The notes beneath the pieces were generated by a model. The model was not told the DNA's origin and made no database searches. It saw only the letters and a program-made list of their open reading frames with translations. From the NCBI RefSeq assembly GCF_014645835.1, contig NZ_BMMM01000023.1:64490-128489 (forward strand): a DNA stretch of 64,000 nt, written 5' to 3'. Position 1 is the first letter of the stretch. Each line of letters starts with the position of its first letter. The stretch comes from Streptomyces albiflavescens (GTDB taxonomy: Bacteria; Actinomycetota; Actinomycetes; Streptomycetales; Streptomycetaceae). The translations under genes were made by a program, and so were the position numbers. This document shows, piece after piece, positions 24,187 to 31,852 of this stretch.

Positions 24187-25326
24187 ATGAGCTGGCGGAG
24201 ACCGACGTATCGGATCGTGGACGGAGAGAGAATCGACGGGACCTGGTGTCACGTCTGGGAGCGGTGGGGCGACGAGTACGTCGTCGTGGATCTGGTCGTC
24301 TTCGCGGACGGAGCGGTCCGCTGCGACGAACCGACCGACCTGGCCGGTCTGGAGAAGCTGCTGGCCTCGGGCCGAATCTCGGTGACCAGGCCCGACGCCC
24401 CGGCCCGTCCCGCCGAACCGTCCAAGTGGGCCTCCCGCAGCAGCGAACCGCTGACCCCCGACGGATTCCTCCTCGAAGTCGCCGACTTGATCGAGGAGTT
24501 GAGTGGTCGGCCGACCGCTGCCCAGCGGTGTCATGACGCGATCCAGCGCTACCAGCGAGAACCGACCGAACCCCACCGGGCCGCCCTGCGGGACGCCTAT
24601 CTGGCGGTGCCGCCGCACCTCCGCATCTACGTCCTGGGCGACATGGACCTCCAGGACCGCCCGCTGCGCATCCTGGTGACGGACATGGGCGAGGCGGTCG
24701 ACGGGGACGGCCCGGTGGTCACGGCGGAACTGCGCCAAGGGGCCCTCGACTACTTCCGCCGCACGGACGAGCGTGTCCGGCGCCAGAAGGAACAGCGGGT
24801 CGTCCGGTACGCCGACGACCCGACAGGGGCCGGGCGGCCGGCGCTCATCTCGAACGAGGTCCACTTTCCACGGAACCGGCCTGCGGAGCCGGGCCTTTTC
24901 GTACTGCGCAACGACCACCCCGTGGAGATCGCCTTCGCCGGTGAGACGTACCCGTCCGTACTGCACGGGTACTGGTCCCTGTCGGCGGCCGACGCCGCCG
25001 ACCGGAGGCGTATCCGGGAGGCTGCGTCGGGCGACGAGGCCCATGACCTCGGCGGCCGGGCCGCACGGCGGGCCGACTGGCCCGAGGTGCGGCTCGCCGT
25101 GATGGCCGGGCTGCTGCGCGCGAAGTTCACCCAGCACCCCGAACTCGCGGCGGTCCTGCTCGGCACGGGGGACGCGCGGATCAGCTACACGAGTCACTCG
25201 GAATCGCCGCACTGGCGAGACGACCGCGACAGCCGTGGACGGAACTGGATGGGACGGCTGCTCGAACTGACCCGCTCCGAGCTCGCTCTCCAGGACGGTC
25301 CGGTCAGTTCGCCCACGGCGGAGTGA
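24187..25326 (+). CDS. two-part protein with C-terminal NADAR domain
   Basis: Cytoplasmic protein of 379 aa. Residues 1 to about 200 form a domain I do not recognise (DGTWCHVWERWGDEYVVVDL at the start). Residues about 225-370 resemble NADAR/YbiA: SNEVHFPRN, LHGYWSLSAADAADRRRI, RADWPEVRLAVMAGLLRAKF, LAAVLLGTGDARISY and RGRNWMGRLLE. NADAR proteins act on ADP-ribose-linked substrates or riboflavin intermediates. The Glu-His pair common before the K/Y helix reads LH here, so activity is uncertain. Its 3' end overlaps the convergent cupin gene by 23 bp. Confidence 0.65.
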   Translation: MSWRRPTYRIVDGERIDGTWCHVWERWGDEYVVVDLVVFADGAVRCDEPTDLAGLEKLLASGRISVTRPDAPARPAEPSKWASRSSEPLTPDGFLLEVADLIEELSGRPTAAQRCHDAIQRYQREPTEPHRAALRDAYLAVPPHLRIYVLGDMDLQDRPLRILVTDMGEAVDGDGPVVTAELRQGALDYFRRTDERVRRQKEQRVVRYADDPTGAGRPALISNEVHFPRNRPAEPGLFVLRNDHPVEIAFAGETYPSVLHGYWSLSAADAADRRRIREAASGDEAHDLGGRAARRADWPEVRLAVMAGLLRAKFTQHPELAAVLLGTGDARISYTSHSESPHWRDDRDSRGRNWMGRLLELTRSELALQDGPVSSPTAE

Positions 25327-25678
25327 GGACCGAACCGTCGGCCAGCTCCGCCTGAAGGCCGATGGAGGTGGTGACCCAGGAGATCGCGGTCTCCTGGGTC
25401 GGGTTCTCGACGCCGAGGGTGGCGCCCGGGTTGATGATCACTGTGTCGCCCGCGGTGATGCGCTCGGCGCGGCCGTCGAGCGTGATCAGCAGTTCGCCGG
25501 AGAGCAGATGGAAGATCTCCTCGCGGTTGACGGTGTGCACGGGGGCCTGGTGCCCCGCGGGTATCTCACCGCGCCAGGCGCACAGCTCCTTGCTGCCGCT
25601 GAGCGGAGTGGCGTACGAGACGAAACGGGCGCCGTGGATCTCGTGGACGACGGCTTCGGACGAGCGGATGACGGGCAA
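25304..25678 (-). CDS. cupin-domain protein
   Basis: Single-domain cupin of about 124 aa. The two cupin motifs are visible: PAGHQAPVHTVNREEIFHLLSG and GDTVIINPGATLGVEN, with His/Glu metal ligands. Function is not predictable; small cupins include isomerases, dioxygenases and sensors. The TTG at 25678 is chosen because GGAGG sits 6 bp upstream; the open frame beyond it is only the 13-bp repeat array. It is divergent from the MarR gene, across two operator palindromes, so it is probably a MarR target. Confidence 0.7.
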   Translation of the reverse strand: MPVIRSSEAVVHEIHGARFVSYATPLSGSKELCAWRGEIPAGHQAPVHTVNREEIFHLLSGELLITLDGRAERITAGDTVIINPGATLGVENPTQETAISWVTTSIGLQAELADGSVLTPPWAN

Positions 25679-25712
25679 GGGTGCCTCCGACGTAGACGGT
25701 CGACGTGGACAA

Positions 25713-25803
25713 CCAAGGCGGATAGCCGAGGTGGATGACCAAGGCGGATAGCCGAGGTGGATAGCCAAGGCGGATAGCCGAGGTGGATGACCGAGGTGGA
25801 TGA
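25713..25803. repeat. 13-bp tandem repeat, seven units
   Basis: Units alternate CCAAGGCGGATAG and CCGAGGTGGATGA with few changes, 91 bp in all, lying between the cupin start and the first MarR-type operator. Confidence 0.9.
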
Positions 25804-25815
25804 CCAAGACAGATG

Positions 25816-25830
25816 GTCAAGTTGCTTGAC
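25816..25830. promoter_or_regulatory. MarR operator 1
   Basis: GTCAAG-TTG-CTTGAC, a perfect 6-3-6 palindrome in the cupin/marR intergenic region. Confidence 0.7.
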
Positions 25831-25849
25831 TAAGTCTGCGGCCTCTATG

Positions 25850-25864
25850 GTCAAGCAGCTTGAC
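25850..25864. promoter_or_regulatory. MarR operator 2
   Basis: GTCAAG-CAG-CTTGAC, extended by one more matching pair on each side (25849-25865). It lies 28 bp before the marR start; a further half site GTCAAG is at 25871-25876. Confidence 0.7.
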
Positions 25865-25892
25865 CAATTCGTCAAGGTGTTTCAATGCATGC

Positions 25893-26339
25893 GTGCAGAA
25901 CTCCGAGGCCATAGCGCTGTCCGCCGCGCTGCTCGCCGTCGCCGGTGAGCTGACCCAACGCATTCACGAGGGCGTGGTCGCCCGGGGGTTCGAGGGGGTG
26001 CGGCCCGCGCACGGCTTCGCGTTCACGCGGCTCGCCCCGGACGGTGCGACGGTCACCGACCTCGCCGCCCATCTCGGGGTCACCAAGCAGGCGGCGAGTC
26101 AGCTCGTCGATGAGCTGGTGCGCAAGGGGTATGTCGAGCGGCGGCCGCATCCCGGGGACGCGCGTGCCCGGCTGATCGTGCTCACCGAACTCGGGTGGGC
26201 CTGCACGCGCGCCGCGGAGGAAGCCGCGGCGGAGGCCGTTCGGCCGTGGGTCGAGCTGCTCGGTGAGGGTGAAGTGCGCGTGTTGCGAGCGCAGTTGCTG
26301 CGCATTGCACCCTATGGTCCGATCAGGCCCGCCTGGTGA
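25893..26339 (+). CDS. MarR family transcriptional regulator
   Basis: Winged-helix repressor of 148 aa. The DNA-binding core is clear: TVTDLAAHLGVTKQAASQLV (recognition helix), then DELVRKGYVERRPHPGDARARLIVLTELG (the MarR wing with its D-x-R-A/x-R pattern). GTG at 25893 is the first plausible start; the RBS is weak. Two palindromes lie upstream of it and an identical-type palindrome lies after it, before the lipase gene. It probably controls itself, the cupin and the lipase; the ligand is unknown. Confidence 0.8.
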   Translation: MQNSEAIALSAALLAVAGELTQRIHEGVVARGFEGVRPAHGFAFTRLAPDGATVTDLAAHLGVTKQAASQLVDELVRKGYVERRPHPGDARARLIVLTELGWACTRAAEEAAAEAVRPWVELLGEGEVRVLRAQLLRIAPYGPIRPAW

Positions 26340-26355
26340 CGGTTCAGCGGTAAGT

Positions 26356-26370
26356 GTCAAGACTCTTGAC
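26356..26370. promoter_or_regulatory. MarR operator 3, upstream of the lipase gene
   Basis: GTCAAG-ACT-CTTGAC, same half sites and spacing as operators 1 and 2, 141 bp before the lipase ATG. The right half plus the next base gives TTGACT, a possible -35 box. Confidence 0.65.
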
Positions 26371-26510
26371 TATCACTGGAAGTTTTTACTGACGCGTAAC
26401 TTCACACTTGAGCTACTCATCCGTAACTTGAGGAGTGAACAGCATCCTCGTGATCCGGATCACAGGGCGTATGTCGTCGCAACTCCCTTGAGCCGCAAGG
26501 AGATCACCCG

Positions 26511-27371
26511 ATGCTGCCCTGGAAACGAGTGCTCAGACCCCTGGCCGCGCTGCTCCTGACCGCCGCAGTCGCCGTCGTCCCCGCCGCCACCGCCCGCGCC
26601 GATTCCGCCCCCAGCAGTGGCTGGAACAACTACTCCTGCAAGCCCTCCGCCACCCACCCCCGCCCCGTCGTCCTCGTCCACGGCACCTTCGGGAACTCCG
26701 TCGACAACTGGCTGGCCCTCGCGCCCTACCTGGTCGACCGCGGATACTGCGTCTACTCCCTCGACTACGGGCAACTGCCCGGCGTCCCGCTCTTCAACGG
26801 GCTCGGCCCCATCGACAAGTCGGCCGAACAGCTCCAGACATTCGTCGACAAGGTGCTCGCCTCGACCGGCGCCGCCAAGGCCGACCTCGTCGGTCACTCA
26901 CAGGGCGGCATGATGCCCCGCTACTACCTCAAGTTCCTCGGCGGAGCCCCCAAGGTGAACACGCTCGTCGGCATCGCGCCCGACAACCACGGCGCCACCC
27001 TCAGCGGTCTTGCCAACCTGCTGCCGTACTTCCCGGGCGCCGAGGATCTGCTCTCGGCGGCCACTCCGGGACTCGCGGACCAGATCGCCGGATCCGAGTT
27101 CCTGACCAAGCTCAACGCCGGCGGCGACACCGTCGCGGGCGTCCACTACACGGTCATCGCCACCAAGTACGACGAGGTGGCCACGCCGTACAGCTCCCAG
27201 TTCCTCACCGGCTCCGACGTACACAACGTCCTGCTGCAGAACCTGTGCTCGGTCGACCTCTCCGAGCACGTGGCGATCGGTCTCCTCGACCGGATCGCGT
27301 TCCACGAGGTGGCCAACGCCCTCGATCCGGCGCATGCCACCGCGACCACCTGCGCGTCCGTGTTCAGCTGA
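26511..27371 (+). CDS. secreted triacylglycerol lipase (alpha/beta hydrolase)
   Basis: Extracellular lipase/esterase of 286 aa. The signal peptide ends near ATARA; the mature part has the oxyanion loop VVLVHGTFG, nucleophile motif GHSQGGMMPRYYL, the acid in KYDEVATPYSS and a His near the C-terminus (SEHVAIGLLD). Four or more Cys allow disulfides. It belongs to the Streptomyces/Nocardia secreted lipase group (lipase class 2-like). A MarR-type operator lies upstream, so expression may respond to the same signal as the cupin. A strong hairpin separates it from the convergent LPMO gene. Confidence 0.85.
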   Translation: MLPWKRVLRPLAALLLTAAVAVVPAATARADSAPSSGWNNYSCKPSATHPRPVVLVHGTFGNSVDNWLALAPYLVDRGYCVYSLDYGQLPGVPLFNGLGPIDKSAEQLQTFVDKVLASTGAAKADLVGHSQGGMMPRYYLKFLGGAPKVNTLVGIAPDNHGATLSGLANLLPYFPGAEDLLSAATPGLADQIAGSEFLTKLNAGGDTVAGVHYTVIATKYDEVATPYSSQFLTGSDVHNVLLQNLCSVDLSEHVAIGLLDRIAFHEVANALDPAHATATTCASVFS

Positions 27372-27379
27372 GCACGCCG

Positions 27380-27418
27380 CCGGGGTCTGTCCGGCCTGAG
27401 CCGCCGGACAGACCCCGG
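27380..27418. terminator. bidirectional terminator between lipase and LPMO genes
   Basis: CCGGGGTCTGTCCGG and CCGGACAGACCCCGG form a perfect 15-bp stem with a 9-nt loop. Confidence 0.85.
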
Positions 27419-27429
27419 AGTTTTGCCCG

Positions 27430-28437
27430 CTAGCGGCCGTGGCGGCCGCCCGACATCGCCCGCCGCCGGACCGAGGCGAACAGCGCCGCGGCACCGAGCG
27501 CCAGGGCGGTCGCCCCGCCGATCGCGATGTACGACGTCGAGGAGTCGCCGCCCGTCTCGGCGAGGTTCTGCGAGGAACCGTCCGTCTTCGGCCGGTTCAC
27601 CGTGTCCGTGCCGGCCGCGGCGGCGCTCTCGGTGCTCGCGGCCGTCGTCGGCTCCGCCGATGTACTGGAGTCGTCGTCACCGTGCCCGTGGTGTTCGACG
27701 GTCGACTTGTCGGCACCGTCCTCGATCTGCTCCTCGGAGGGTGCGGAGGCGGTCGGGGCGGGGGAGGGACTGCTCCCCGTACCGCCGCTGCCTGCGTTGC
27801 CGCTTCCGCCGAAGGCCACATCCGAGCAGGAGTAGAACGCCTCCGGGCTGTCCGAGCGCTGCCAGATCGCGTACAGGAGCTGCTTGCCCGAGCGCTCCGG
27901 GAGCGTTCCGGAGAAGGTGTAGAAGCCGCCCGAGGCGACCGGGTCGGTGGCCGTGGCGACCGGGTGCTCGAGGTCCAGGTCGTCCCAGCCGAGCGGCTGG
28001 GACGGGTCGTAGCCCGCCTTGGTGATGTACACCTTGAAGGTGCCCTTGTGCGGGGCGGTCACCCGGTATTTGAAGGTGTACGAGCCGCTGCTCACGCCGG
28101 TCGTGGGCCAGTCGGCGCGCGCCAGGTCGAGCCCCTTGAACTCGTCGTTGTTGGCGCTGCACAGCTTGCCGTCCGGTATCAGCGCCTGGTGCTGCCCGTT
28201 CGCGTCGCCGATCCGGATCCCGTTCCAGTCGTAGAGCGCCTGTGTGCCACCCGCCGCGACGGCCGCCTTGCAGGCGTCCGACTTGGGGCTCTCGGGACCC
28301 TCCGCATAACACTGGGACACCCGGCTGACCGGGTCACCCATCGTGCCGTGCGCGGACGCGGGCGCGGCGGCCAGCGCGGTCAGGGCGAGGGGGACGATGC
28401 CGACGGCGACGGCGGCGGCCTTGCGGCGAGCAGACAT
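27430..28437 (-). CDS. AA10 lytic polysaccharide monooxygenase with LAETG wall anchor
   Basis: Copper enzyme that oxidatively cleaves chitin or cellulose, 335 aa. Signal cleavage after ASA leaves His30 as the mature N-terminus, needed for the copper brace; the second His is probably in VTAPHKGTF. The AA10 domain spans about residues 30-205 (HGTMGDPVSRV, LYDWNGIRIGDANGQHQ, LLYAIWQRSD). A long Ser/Thr/Pro/Asp linker follows, then LAETG, a hydrophobic helix and RRRAMSGGRHGR, a sortase E-type signal. The ATG at 28437 follows GAGGAG. Confidence 0.9.
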   Translation of the reverse strand: MSARRKAAAVAVGIVPLALTALAAAPASAHGTMGDPVSRVSQCYAEGPESPKSDACKAAVAAGGTQALYDWNGIRIGDANGQHQALIPDGKLCSANNDEFKGLDLARADWPTTGVSSGSYTFKYRVTAPHKGTFKVYITKAGYDPSQPLGWDDLDLEHPVATATDPVASGGFYTFSGTLPERSGKQLLYAIWQRSDSPEAFYSCSDVAFGGSGNAGSGGTGSSPSPAPTASAPSEEQIEDGADKSTVEHHGHGDDDSSTSAEPTTAASTESAAAAGTDTVNRPKTDGSSQNLAETGGDSSTSYIAIGGATALALGAAALFASVRRRAMSGGRHGR

Positions 28438-28564
28438 GGGGGAACTCCTCGAAACGGTCCTTCGGGCATCCGGCGAACCCATGGGGGGCGATCAGCAAGT
28501 TAGCCCCAAGAAACCGTGAAATCGCCTGCTGGAGGCGGGTGATGGAGATCCTTATGGCGCTGTT

Positions 28565-28597
28565 AAGGCGGGGCTAACGGGGGGCTCAGGAAGGGCG
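28565..28597. repeat. 33-bp direct repeat, left copy
   Basis: Starts TAAGGCGGGGCTAACGGGGG and ends GCTCAGGAAGGGC; identical to 32379-32411, bracketing a 3.8-kb segment. Confidence 0.95.
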
Positions 28598-28680
28598 GTT
28601 GCAGAGTCCCGTCTCACCTGCGGGCGAGCTGCGGAACCGTCCGTGGTTGTCCGCAAGCGTCCGCGGTGAGTTGCCTTGGT

Positions 28681-28716
28681 TGGCTCCCGGAATGGCTCCC
28701 GGATTGGCTCCCGGTC
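28681..28716. repeat. 12-bp tandem triplication
   Basis: Three TGGCTCCCGGNN units (AA, AT and TC endings) in a row. Confidence 0.85.
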
Positions 28717-29040
28717 GGCCACGCGGGGTCTCTCCGCAGCCCACCCGTCATGCCTAGGCCTGAGAGAGGCCGAGTCGGCAGATTTACAGCGGGCTCCGTT
28801 CACCCGCTGCGGCCTGCGGTTTGCTCTGCAGCCCCCGCTGTCGGGGGACGTCTGGGGGAAACAGCCTGACAGCAACACTCGGGGTCAAGCGTTTGAGAGC
28901 GGAAGACGGGGCCCTTGCCCGCACAGTTGCCTCCGCAGGGAGCAACCCGGCCCTGCTGAGGGCTTGGCCCGGCTCCAGGCGGACGGCGGCGCGTTCTGGG
29001 CCCGCATGCGTCGGCCGTGGCGCGGATCTACGTTGTTCCC

Positions 29041-29571
29041 ATGCGCGCGCTGGGTAGAAGGCCGAAACCAGGGGCGGCGGCCCGTCAGACGCTTGCGGAC
29101 TGGCACAGGAATGTCCGCATCTTCCATGTCGCCCATGAGCGGTCCGCTTCGTCGTTCCACAAGCGCAGCCGCCAGTACGGGGTCGCCTCCTTGACGCTTT
29201 CGGCGGTAGTCGGGACGGCAATCTTCGCCACGCTTAACGAGTCGCCGGCCCTGACGCTGCAGATTCTCGCCGGGCTGCTCAGCGTGCTGGCCGCGGTGCT
29301 GGCTGCTTTGCAGTCCTTTCTCGGCTATCCCCAGCTAACCGAACAGCACCGGCAGGCCGTCCTCGAGTACGGCCGTATCCGGCGCCGGATGGAAGTCGCC
29401 CTCGCCGGAGATCCGGAACTGATCACGAGCGAACTGCTGAGCGCGTTCGCCACGGAGCTGGATACCCTGCGCCTGACAGCTCCTTCCCTGTCCCAGCGAG
29501 TTCACGACCGGGCGGTGCAGGATGTGGACGGGGCGGAAGGCCGGCCCAGGACACTGGCCGCAGGGGCATAA
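29041..29571 (+). CDS. stand-alone SLATT-domain two-helix membrane protein
   Basis: Small membrane protein of 176 aa. The SLATT pattern is clear: W..N.RIFH, AHERSASSFHKRSRQYG before helix 1 (ASLTLSAVVGTAIFATL), helix 2 (LAGLLSVLAAVLAALQSF), then LTEQHRQAVLEYGRIRRRME. SLATT proteins are proposed pore-forming effectors of nucleotide-sensing defence systems. No SMODS/CD-NTase, SLOG or reverse-transcriptase partner gene is adjacent. ATG 29041 and GTG 29017 are both possible, neither with a clear RBS. It lies inside the segment bounded by 33-bp direct repeats. Confidence 0.6.
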   Translation: MRALGRRPKPGAAARQTLADWHRNVRIFHVAHERSASSFHKRSRQYGVASLTLSAVVGTAIFATLNESPALTLQILAGLLSVLAAVLAALQSFLGYPQLTEQHRQAVLEYGRIRRRMEVALAGDPELITSELLSAFATELDTLRLTAPSLSQRVHDRAVQDVDGAEGRPRTLAAGA

Positions 29572-29878
29572 CTGGTGGTGCCACTTCTGCGGCCACCCGG
29601 GCCCGCCATCGGGAGCGGGCAGGCGGGCTCAAGACGGATCACCCGCAGCGTCAGTGACACCCAGATGAGGGCGACGAAAGCGGCGCCTGCCCCCGTCAGC
29701 AGGACAATCCCAGCGATGGCGCCGTCGACCAGCAGCCCGACCACCGCCACCGAGGCAGCCAGCGACCAGCGGAAACAGGCGCGGTAGGAACGCCGACCGT
29801 CACCCTTTGCGCTGCCCGTTCCGGCGGGGGCCGCCTTCGGCGTCGCGTGCTCGCCCCAGGGCTGAGGGAGCAGTGGCT
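29502..29878 (-). CDS. possible small two-helix membrane protein, start unresolved
   Basis: After the amidase stop, the minus strand carries an open frame with a cationic stretch (RRSYRACFRW) and two hydrophobic helices (ASVAVVGLLVDGAIAGIVLL and AAFVALIWVSLTL). No ATG or GTG with an RBS lies just before it, and its 3' end runs antisense into the SLATT gene. It may be a remnant or a chance frame. Confidence 0.25.
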
Positions 29879-31852
29879 CTACTGGCCGGCGTGCACCACG
29901 TCCACGTCCGTTGCCCGGACGAAGGCGAGGCGGTGGCCGAACTGGATTTGGTAGTAGAGGTTGCCTCCCTTGACGAAGCGGTCGGGGGACGTGCTGTCGA
30001 AGTTGGACGGGTCGAAGTACGCGCCGGTCGTGCTGCCCTGGGTGGCGTATCGCTGGCCCGCGAGGAGCTCGTAGGGAAGCGGTGAGTCGGGCTGAAAGGG
30101 GACGTCCGCGGGGTACGCCGACTCCTCCGGGTTGGCGCGCCCGTAGACCGGTACGTCGCTCAGGCCGGGCTTCGGGGTCACCATCAGGCCGGCGGCGCCG
30201 ACGGCCGTCGGCCGTGATGACGGATTTCTGAACCATGCTTTCTGGCCCAGGTACCAGATGGCCGTCCAGTCCCCGCGCCGCTCGGCCACCGCGTACTGCT
30301 GGCCGGTGGAGATACGCGACCCGATGTCGTAGACGCCAGTCGTCGAGTCCTCACCATCCGGGTGTCTTCCGGAGTCCTGGACGAGCGGGGCATCCTCGCT
30401 CGGCTCGGTGTACAGGCGGACCGCGGCGGAGCCGTGCGGCGCGCACGGCTTGCCGTCGGCAGTGCAGCCCGTGTACGGCGTCCGGTTCGTGCCGAAGTCC
30501 GGCAGGACGGTTACCAGGTCGCTGTTCGCTCCTGCCGTGGCGCGCAGCGGCGCACCGAGGAGCGCGAAGTAGTGACGCCAGTCCCAGTACGGTCCCGGGT
30601 CCTGGTGCATGTCCGGGATAGTGGAGGCCACCGGGCCGGGCACGTTGTCATGGCCCAGGATGTGCTGGCGGTCCAGTGGAATGTCGTATTTCTTGGCCAG
30701 GTACCGCACCAGTCGGGCCGACGAGCGGTACATCTGCTCCGTGTACCAGGTGTCCGGCTGCGCAAGGAATCCCTCGTGCTCGATGCCGATCGACTTGGCG
30801 TTGACGAACTGGTTCCCGGAGTGCCAGCCCACATCCTTGGTCTTGACGTGCTGGATCGTGTGACCGTCCCGGGAGCGGATCGTGTAGTGCCAGGACGCCT
30901 CAGCCGGGTCCTGCACCGTCTTGATCATGGATTCGCCGAGGGCTTCGGTGTCGTGGATGATGATGTACTGGATCTTTTGGTCCAGTGGGCGGTTGGCGAC
31001 GTCGTGATTGCCGAACCGGCCCTCGGCGAACTCCTCGTGCGGGGCGGGGATCCAGTCGCATGCGAGGGTCTCCGGGCACTCAACACCGTTCTTGGCGTTG
31101 TTCCGGGCATTCGCCTCAAGACGCAGCGCCTTCACTTGCTCGGCGTCGGGCCGCACGCCGGGGCTCGCCCCGAGGCTGACCTGCTGCCCGGTGTCCGTGG
31201 TGCGGCGGGCGCCTTCGCGGATCACCTCGAAGACATTGTTCGCGAACGTCGCCGCCGTCAGGCTGTCGTCCGAGCCCGAGAAGCGCGCCACCGCGCCCCA
31301 CCAGCCGGCCGGATCGGCGTCCTGCGGCCTGCCGAGCTGCCGCTGCGTCTTCGCCAGCAGCGCGGCCCCACCGCGTACGTTCTCGGCGGCGTCCGTGCGG
31401 AGCCTACTCGCCGGGACACCCAGGAGCCGGGCCGCCCGCTCCAGGGTCGTCAGCTGGTCGGGGAGTCCGCCCTTCGTCGTCGGCGCGCCTGCCGCCGCCG
31501 TGGGCCTTCGTGCCGCATCGTGGGCGGTGCCGTCGTGGGGCGCCCCGGCCAGGGCTGCGCGCGTGTCGGTGAGGTGCATCGGCCCGTAGCCGCCGCTGAC
31601 GCTCGGGGCACCGACGTGCGCGTCCCACCGGGACTGCATGTACGACACGCCGAGGAGCACGCTCTGCGGCACCCGGTACTCGGCGGCGGCGTCGGCGAAG
31701 GCGCGCTGCAGCCGTGTCACGAATGCCGTCTGGGAACTGCCCAGGGGCCCCGTACTCAACAGTGGTAACAGCAGCGCGGCGGACGCGGTCACGCGTGCCG
31801 TCCGGTGCAGACATCTCGCCGCTGGGGCGCGGGCGGTGACGGGTCCTCGCAT
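29879..31852 (-). CDS. secreted N-acetylmuramoyl-L-alanine amidase with degenerate lysozyme-like domain
   Basis: Cell-wall amidase of 657 aa. Domains: signal peptide (about 1-40); lysozyme-like fold (about 45-215, VPQSVLLGVSYMQSRWDAH) in which the catalytic Glu position of ESRW reads Gln-Ser; amidase_2 domain (about 295-440) with zinc ligands in IIHDTEA and HQDPGPYWDW and the GIEHEG motif; C-terminal SH3-like repeats. ATG 31852 follows AGGAGG. It lies within the direct-repeat-bounded islet; the role could be wall turnover or attack on other bacteria. Confidence 0.8.
   Translation of the reverse strand: MRGPVTARAPAARCLHRTARVTASAALLLPLLSTGPLGSSQTAFVTRLQRAFADAAAEYRVPQSVLLGVSYMQSRWDAHVGAPSVSGGYGPMHLTDTRAALAGAPHDGTAHDAARRPTAAAGAPTTKGGLPDQLTTLERAARLLGVPASRLRTDAAENVRGGAALLAKTQRQLGRPQDADPAGWWGAVARFSGSDDSLTAATFANNVFEVIREGARRTTDTGQQVSLGASPGVRPDAEQVKALRLEANARNNAKNGVECPETLACDWIPAPHEEFAEGRFGNHDVANRPLDQKIQYIIIHDTEALGESMIKTVQDPAEASWHYTIRSRDGHTIQHVKTKDVGWHSGNQFVNAKSIGIEHEGFLAQPDTWYTEQMYRSSARLVRYLAKKYDIPLDRQHILGHDNVPGPVASTIPDMHQDPGPYWDWRHYFALLGAPLRATAGANSDLVTVLPDFGTNRTPYTGCTADGKPCAPHGSAAVRLYTEPSEDAPLVQDSGRHPDGEDSTTGVYDIGSRISTGQQYAVAERRGDWTAIWYLGQKAWFRNPSSRPTAVGAAGLMVTPKPGLSDVPVYGRANPEESAYPADVPFQPDSPLPYELLAGQRYATQGSTTGAYFDPSNFDSTSPDRFVKGGNLYYQIQFGHRLAFVRATDVDVVHAGQ

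Larger units (their letters stand above)
28438..29016. other. gene-poor region upstream of the LPMO gene
   Basis: About 580 bp with no gene I can support. It holds the LPMO promoter region, one copy of a 33-bp direct repeat, a 12-bp triplication (28681-28716), and sequence less regular in codon pattern than its neighbours. No tRNA or known riboswitch is seen. Confidence 0.5.
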
